A stretch of DNA of 64,000 nucleotides, taken from contig RPFO01000535.1 in assembly GCA_009746045.1 (NCBI GenBank), forward strand, positions 7,501-71,500, given 5' to 3'. This DNA is from Mesostigma viride. Lineage: Eukaryota > Streptophyta > Mesostigmatophyceae > Mesostigmatales > Mesostigmataceae. The notes under the pieces were generated by a model, which saw nothing but the letters and a program-made list of their open reading frames with translations, made no database searches and was not told the DNA's origin. Each line of letters begins with the position of its first letter. The stretch's first letter is position 1. A program made the position numbers and the translations under genes. Shown here piece by piece: positions 58,951 to 64,000 of this stretch.

Positions 58951-60549
58951 ACTCTCGAAACTCTCCTGTCTACAAAGTGTGTGCGTGCGATGGCACTTGT
59001 TCCATGTGCCGGGGGGGGGTGAGAAATTTGTCGTTCATTAATTTGTGCCTCGTCGGGGTGGGCATGCATGAATTTGTGCCTCGTCGGGGTGGACATGCAT
59101 GAAAGCATTTTCATTGGTACTCGGGGTTCAATATTTTTGTCTTGCTGTTGAAACGTCGACGTGCTCTTCTCCTGCTCTTTTTTTTTCCTACTCAACGGCC
59201 GTTGGTGCTTTTAAACTTGCCCAGCGTTATGACTAGGATGCCCTTCTTTACTGCTAGCCACCGCCCCTTGTGTACAATGCTAGAATTAGGCCGGGGTAAT
59301 GGTACACGTCCACCGCGTCCCCAGTGCAAGGTTCGTGAATGCGCTGGTTCGTAAAAAATTCGGCACTTGGAAGGTTCGAACACCTGACCCCACTTTCGTT
59401 ATTTCAACATGCCCTGAACGAAAAAGCTGCGTAAAGGATACATTAACCGTTCCCTGTTATTCTTGATTATATTATTGCGATATCATGGACGTACACACGC
59501 GGTTGGTGGTCCGTACTTGCCAACTGCACTTGCAAACTGACTGACTGACTGCCTCCGTTACGCACTTGCGTGTGTTTCCGTACTTGCCAACTGAACTTGC
59601 AAACTGACTGAATGACTGCCTCCGTTACGACTAACAAGTGAACGACGAGTGAGCTACTAAAGTTTTGTTCAGTTCATTGTGTCTATATGTATGTACATAG
59701 CCGTTTCTTCAAAACCGTTGCGTGGATACCTTGATTCTGGGTTCGCTGATACTTGTTTCCCATTTTAAATCTCCCGTCCATAATTGGATACATGTAATGT
59801 AGGAGGATACCCACTTGCCCGAAATCCGCGTAACGGGTGATTAGTACTGCTGTAAGCGGAACCACAGACAAATCTGTCTAACGGGCTAACATTATTGTCC
59901 TTCATGTACTGGTTTTTGCACGCAGGACGCCATTCGCAACACCGCCTGACGGAGTCGGATGGACCGGACGTGCGTGAGGCTGCTGTTCACAGTCGTGAAG
60001 TTGGCAGACATTAATATCAACACGGTCACGAGAATTCGTCCAGAGAATAATTGATGCTTGTGACGTGCTCGACGGCTGCGATGACCGAGATGATGCGTGT
60101 AGTGCACAGCGTCCGAGACGTCGCGACACCCGTGGCTGTCCTGTTGATGCGAACGCACGGTGACGAGACGGAGCCCATTATATAGGTGGATTACAAGTTA
60201 GAACGGCCCTCGCGGTTGCACTGTTTAATCGCGAACGTGGATTTTGCGGAGCCGACGGCCGTTGGGGATTGGAAATCTGATGATATCGGGGCTGCGCACG
60301 ACATCGAGGAACTGGGGATCGACGTAGGTCTACAGGCTCACTTGTCCGTCAACATGTATGGCCTCGCTTGACTGTCATCATCTTGACATGTACATAACTA
60401 GTTCATATACCATGCATTTGACACTGCCTGCACGTGGATTTTCCAGACATACATTGAGGGTAATTATAACTCGAAAGCACTACGTACGATTGAGACGTCC
60501 GGTCGTAGAGCAGATGCACTGGAGCTTTCTGATCTTCCAATTGATGGGT

Positions 60550-60754
60550 CTGTAATTATGTAAGATATTCAGATATCGCGATGACTCGAGCATCGATGCA
60601 TGGAATGTAATAATGTATTTCATTCAATTATACATCCAATTTAACTCCGCAATTGAGGGGCACACATGTCCATCAGCCCGAGACAACATTTCCCAAGTAA
60701 TTTTCGATTAGTGATTTAGTGTGGGCCTTCCCGGTTGTTACATATCTCCCCCTC
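60550..60754 (-). mobile_element. Possible LTR and polypurine-tract junction
   Basis: On the minus strand GAGGGGGAGATA (about 60743-60754) is followed by TGTAACAACC, the classic arrangement of a polypurine tract followed by a TG-starting LTR. Read on the plus strand the putative LTR would end ...GGTTGTTACA at 60742 and might start at TGTAATTATG near 60550. No second LTR is in the window, so this is tentative. If real it belongs to a different family from A, B and C. Confidence 0.3.
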
Positions 60755-61194
60755 AAGACAGGAACTCCCAGTTCCTAGAAGCCAAGAAGAATAAAACAAC
60801 AACCTCCACAAAACAACACAACAATAAACAGGAAGTCCACCACCTCTTGGGACAAGCAAGTGGGTTTTTACATCCCCAAAGGGCCTCCTATCTCAGTATC
60901 ATCTGATCATGTCAACCCTGAATAAGACAAATTCACCCACAGATGAAATGTCATCAAGTGACTAACACACAGGCAACCATGCCTGGATAATACAACTGCA
61001 AAGCTACCATGAACTCAGAACTGTCATTGCTGGAAATCTGGACTGGACATCAGAACTGGTCGCCTCCATTCTGGATCCCCACCTCACTCCACAGCCCATC
61101 TCCAACCATCCTGGAACCCTTCACAGAGTGAACCAATCCCCCTTCTTCATATCCTTCCCCCTCGTTCCAAACACTGGTGTCCATCTTCCCAGTA

Positions 61195-62934
61195 AAAGTC
61201 CTAAATTTAGGACCAAGTGGAATTAAAAAATATATATGCAAACATTAAAATTTGACCCTGGCATTCGTGCCCATGACAGATAACACACTTTTTTAGTTTC
61301 TATCAAAAACCTGGGGTCAAATAATTACATTTAGTGCATGAATGGGCCCTGCCACCTGCCAGACCTCAAAGCGCGAATTTGGCCAAAATGTGGGTTTTAG
61401 GACCATTAGGACCAATTATTGTCAACGCATGACCATGCTATCCACACGGTCCCTTGAGCATCTTACAAGCGCTAGGGGACCCTACGAGGCCTTGGGATGG
61501 CGGGGCAGCGTATAACAAGGCCATACCCTGCTGTGGCTGCCTCTATACATACGCGTGATTAACGGTGTCACAGATGGTGCAGGTAATGCAATATAGGGTT
61601 GCATGGTTGCTGAGGTTGCCCGGCTTGAACATGGCCCACCCCTTGCGGTAAACTTTCTCTAAGCATATGCCAAACCTTCTTTGACATCACGGACATGCTG
61701 GCCACCACCCAGCGATGAAAAAACATTGCATTTGCATTGCAACTAACACATGAATGCAGCCAAATCAAGTTACAAAACAACGTTGTGCTAACATGCAACG
61801 CTTTGTGAGCGAATTCAGGGTGCATGTAACACGTAAACCATACTGTATATACTGTCTGAGAACACCCTGAACGACTGCAGGCCATAGGACCATGGTTTAT
61901 AACTAACACATGAGTAAAACTGCTCTTACGCATGTGTGTTTTAGCTGCAGCGGACGACGAAGATAGAGACGTAAAAAATTGTATGACGTAAATCAACTAT
62001 GTGTGACAGTTATGTGCACAGAGAGCGTTCCCTCTTTTTAGGCATAGCTGGCTGACTCAAAACACCACGACAGCGTTGCCAGTTACACTCATGATCTAGG
62101 ACAACCCGGCACTTACCTGCTACTTACGTCGCCTCATTCCAGATGGTTGCAAAAAAGTCGCTGAAATCCGCAGCGAGGTCAGCTTTCCGAGAGCTGAGCG
62201 CACCAAAGCTGGCCAACCGGTTCGACAATGATATAAACCACGCTTGTGCTGCGTTCTAGGTCCAAGAAATACCGAAAGTGAAGACCTATAAGGTGCGCTC
62301 GCTGCCCAGCCTGAACGTCCCTAAAACATGGTCGACAATGGAAATCGGGCAAGAATATCACGGCCCAGGCGCTCCCATGTCAAATACTCCGTTTCTAAAC
62401 TCCAGACTATAATAAAAATCGTCCACAAAAATTTCCTGGCTTGATTCGCACCACCATTGCTAATACACTAACATGTTTGTGCCAAAATCGACCCTCCGCG
62501 AGCAGGCGATCTGCGACCCATTTGTGTTGTGCCGCTGTGATACAGCGCTACACATAAAAACTTGCGCAGAAGATATTCACAGCCTTTAAGCATAACTAAC
62601 AACCTTTCGTTTTTGCTACTGGGCGCCCGAAATGATAAACGCACGTGAAAACGCCGGCCACGATTGTCAGGTCGCCATATCCACCTCACTTCATTCCCGC
62701 ACCCACTTTTTCGCTCCAAAATCGGTTATATTTTTGGTCGAGGTACCTACTTTCCCGCCATTATACCCGGTACCCGGGTACGGAATCCGGGTACCATGTG
62801 CCGGTACCACGGGTCGGGTACATCATGCCGGGTACGGTCCACATGGGGTACGGTCCATATAGTGACCCCCCCCCCGGTACCTCGGTTATAGTGACCACTA
62901 GGACGATTTAGGACAAAGTCCTAAATTTAGGACC
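61195..62934. repeat. 1.7-kb segment between 20-bp direct repeats
   Basis: AAAGTCCTAAATTTAGGACC occurs at 61195-61214 and 62915-62934, and contains the 16-bp palindrome GTCCTAAATTTAGGAC. The interval has no long ORF. Near its right end is a cluster of GGGTAC/GGTACC motifs (62757-62880) and a C10 run. The right copy supplies the stop codon of the ORF at 62927-63988. The left copy reads into a 53-codon minus-strand stretch (to 61050) with coding-like composition. It may be an insertion with a long target duplication. Also, 60755-61194 holds no gene except that stretch. Confidence 0.45.
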
Positions 62935-63988
62935 GTGGGAGGCTTAACACTGGGAAATGCTCCACCATGGACACCAGATCTGGCCAGTTCCTGCTGACCT
63001 GAATATCCAAGCAGGTCTCAGCAGCCTTGCCCAACTCAGCTGAAAACCTACTGCACTGGGCAGGGTAGGACAGAGTGACCACAGCCTGTCGGAGGGGATC
63101 GAAGACCCAGCCACTGGCAGTCTTATGGCGACATAGCCAGCTGCTATAGGCCCACCACAGCTGTAGAAAGGCCTTGATAGGCCCCCACCTGGCGCCCAAG
63201 ATGGGTACCAGCACCCTCAAAGGTGTGAGCCTGGCCCTCAGCTCGTTAGGGAACTTTGGTAACTGCAGCCCCACAAAGACTGTGCTGTCCTTGTGTGGAA
63301 AACAAGACATCACAGAGCAGTTGGACGACGGAGTAAGGTCAAACTCTCCCTGCTTGACAGCCTGCTCAAGTAGCTCAGTGTAGGTCTGGGAATATCCAAC
63401 TGGCTTGAGCCCTGCAAAGGCGAGTCTCAGGTCACTGGGCAGAGCCTCCATCAAGTCCTGGCCCTCCACCGGCCTCATGTCAAACGAAGGCCACGGGTAC
63501 ACTGCAAAGACGGTGTGCATAATGTAAGCCACCATAGGTGACCCAATCTCACAGAGACTGGGGGGCAGACAGTCAAGGGCCAACTCTACCATACCCTCAG
63601 GTACTAGTTCACCCTCCTCCACCACTGTCTGATCCAATGCCTGCATGGCTGTGTACAAGGATTTACACCACTCGCACTGTCCAGGAGCACAATTACGGTG
63701 GTCCAAGAACTGCTCCACCTGTCTGGTTGGGACAGCTGACCTGGGCAAGTGTACCACCACCTTAGGGGGTGGAGGAGCCTCCGTAGGAGAGGGGACTGAG
63801 ACCACCGGGGTGGGGATAGCCCCCTGAGCTACTGGAGCCTCAGAAAGTGCAGGCACAGCAGAACCCACAGTTGGAATGTGCCCAGCCCTCAAGTGTTCTG
63901 CCATCTGAGTAACCAGACCCTCCACATTAATCAACCTGGTTATCAAGGCCCCGTGACGCTGCTCGTGCCGTTGCTGATCATGTACCAT
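62927..63988 (-). CDS. Unrecognised 353-codon ORF at the right edge
   Basis: A minus-strand frame starts at ATG 63988 and stays open to the edge upstream of it, so the true start may lie outside the window. A Pro/Val/Thr-rich part (about 40-85) is followed by a compact domain with CAPGQCEWC (about 100-108), LCEIGSPMVAYIMHTVF and a long hydrophobic/Trp-containing part (VLVPILGARWGPIKAFLQLWWAY). It ends at a TAA inside the 62915 palindrome, so it is probably truncated. No catalytic motif was recognised. Its location next to a possible LTR junction suggests a retrotransposon gag or accessory protein, which I cannot show. Confidence 0.4.
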   Translation of the reverse strand: MVHDQQRHEQRHGALITRLINVEGLVTQMAEHLRAGHIPTVGSAVPALSEAPVAQGAIPTPVVSVPSPTEAPPPPKVVVHLPRSAVPTRQVEQFLDHRNCAPGQCEWCKSLYTAMQALDQTVVEEGELVPEGMVELALDCLPPSLCEIGSPMVAYIMHTVFAVYPWPSFDMRPVEGQDLMEALPSDLRLAFAGLKPVGYSQTYTELLEQAVKQGEFDLTPSSNCSVMSCFPHKDSTVFVGLQLPKFPNELRARLTPLRVLVPILGARWGPIKAFLQLWWAYSSWLCRHKTASGWVFDPLRQAVVTLSYPAQCSRFSAELGKAAETCLDIQVSRNWPDLVSMVEHFPVLSLPRS

Positions 63989-64000
63989 GTACGCTGGAAC

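Noticed and set aside
59362..59385. GGTTCGAACACC, possible tRNA T arm
   Set aside because: Only about three stem pairs form and no other tRNA parts are present.

Overview
The window looks like eukaryotic nuclear DNA, most probably from a green-lineage protist or alga (low confidence on taxon). The reasons are: a gene with GT...AG spliceosomal introns, CCCTAAA/TGTAGGG-type heptamers resembling the green-lineage telomere repeat, a broken copy of a plastid-like serine tRNA, and LTR retrotransposons sitting in long minisatellites. No bacterial operon structure is visible.

Layout. 1-5960: a higher-order tandem repeat (units of about 331 bp, two of them swollen by internal 30-bp minisatellite arrays). 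5961-7338: mostly non-coding, with GGCGCC hairpins and a tRNA-like B box plus oligo-T. 7339-7888: nine 62-bp repeats, each carrying the palindrome CCAACGGCCGTTGG. 7959-11223: the only convincing host-type gene, four exons, encoding a transposase-derived protein of about 870 residues; its first two introns carry the same palindrome. 11465-13254: G/T-rich low-complexity repeats. 13373-49440: a 40-bp minisatellite domain (about 19 kb of repeat) interrupted by retrotransposon A (15095-22749, minus), a tandem pair of Helitron-like insertions (36146-38164) and retrotransposon B (40104-47588, plus). 49441-50565: (CA/CG)n, a tRNA pseudogene, telomere-like heptamers and a 153-bp duplication. 50566-58731: retrotransposon C (minus). 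58732-64000: palindrome-bearing non-coding DNA, a possible LTR/polypurine junction, a 1.7-kb segment between 20-bp direct repeats, and an unrecognised 353-codon ORF running toward the right edge.

The most notable result is the family formed by A, B and C. Each has perfect 5-bp target-site duplications and near-identical LTRs (473, 378 and 644 bp). The LTR ends are 5'-A(G/T)TTAG...(C/A)TAACT-3' instead of TG...CA. All three have the domain order gag, zinc knuckle, integrase, aspartic protease, reverse transcriptase, RNase H. That order (IN-PR-RT-RH) matches neither Copia (PR-IN-RT-RH) nor Gypsy (PR-RT-RH-IN). The protease motif is DTQ or DTN instead of DTG/DSG, and the RT box is HGDD. They may represent an undescribed LTR-retrotransposon lineage.

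A second general result is that all nineteen reading-frame breaks I could place, in A, B, C and the host gene, are in the -1 direction. Many lie in G/C runs. The simplest explanation is single-base deletions in the consensus, so the coding regions are probably more intact than they look. The very long ORFs across the minisatellites (up to about 4,490 codons) come from stop-free repeat units and are not annotated as genes.
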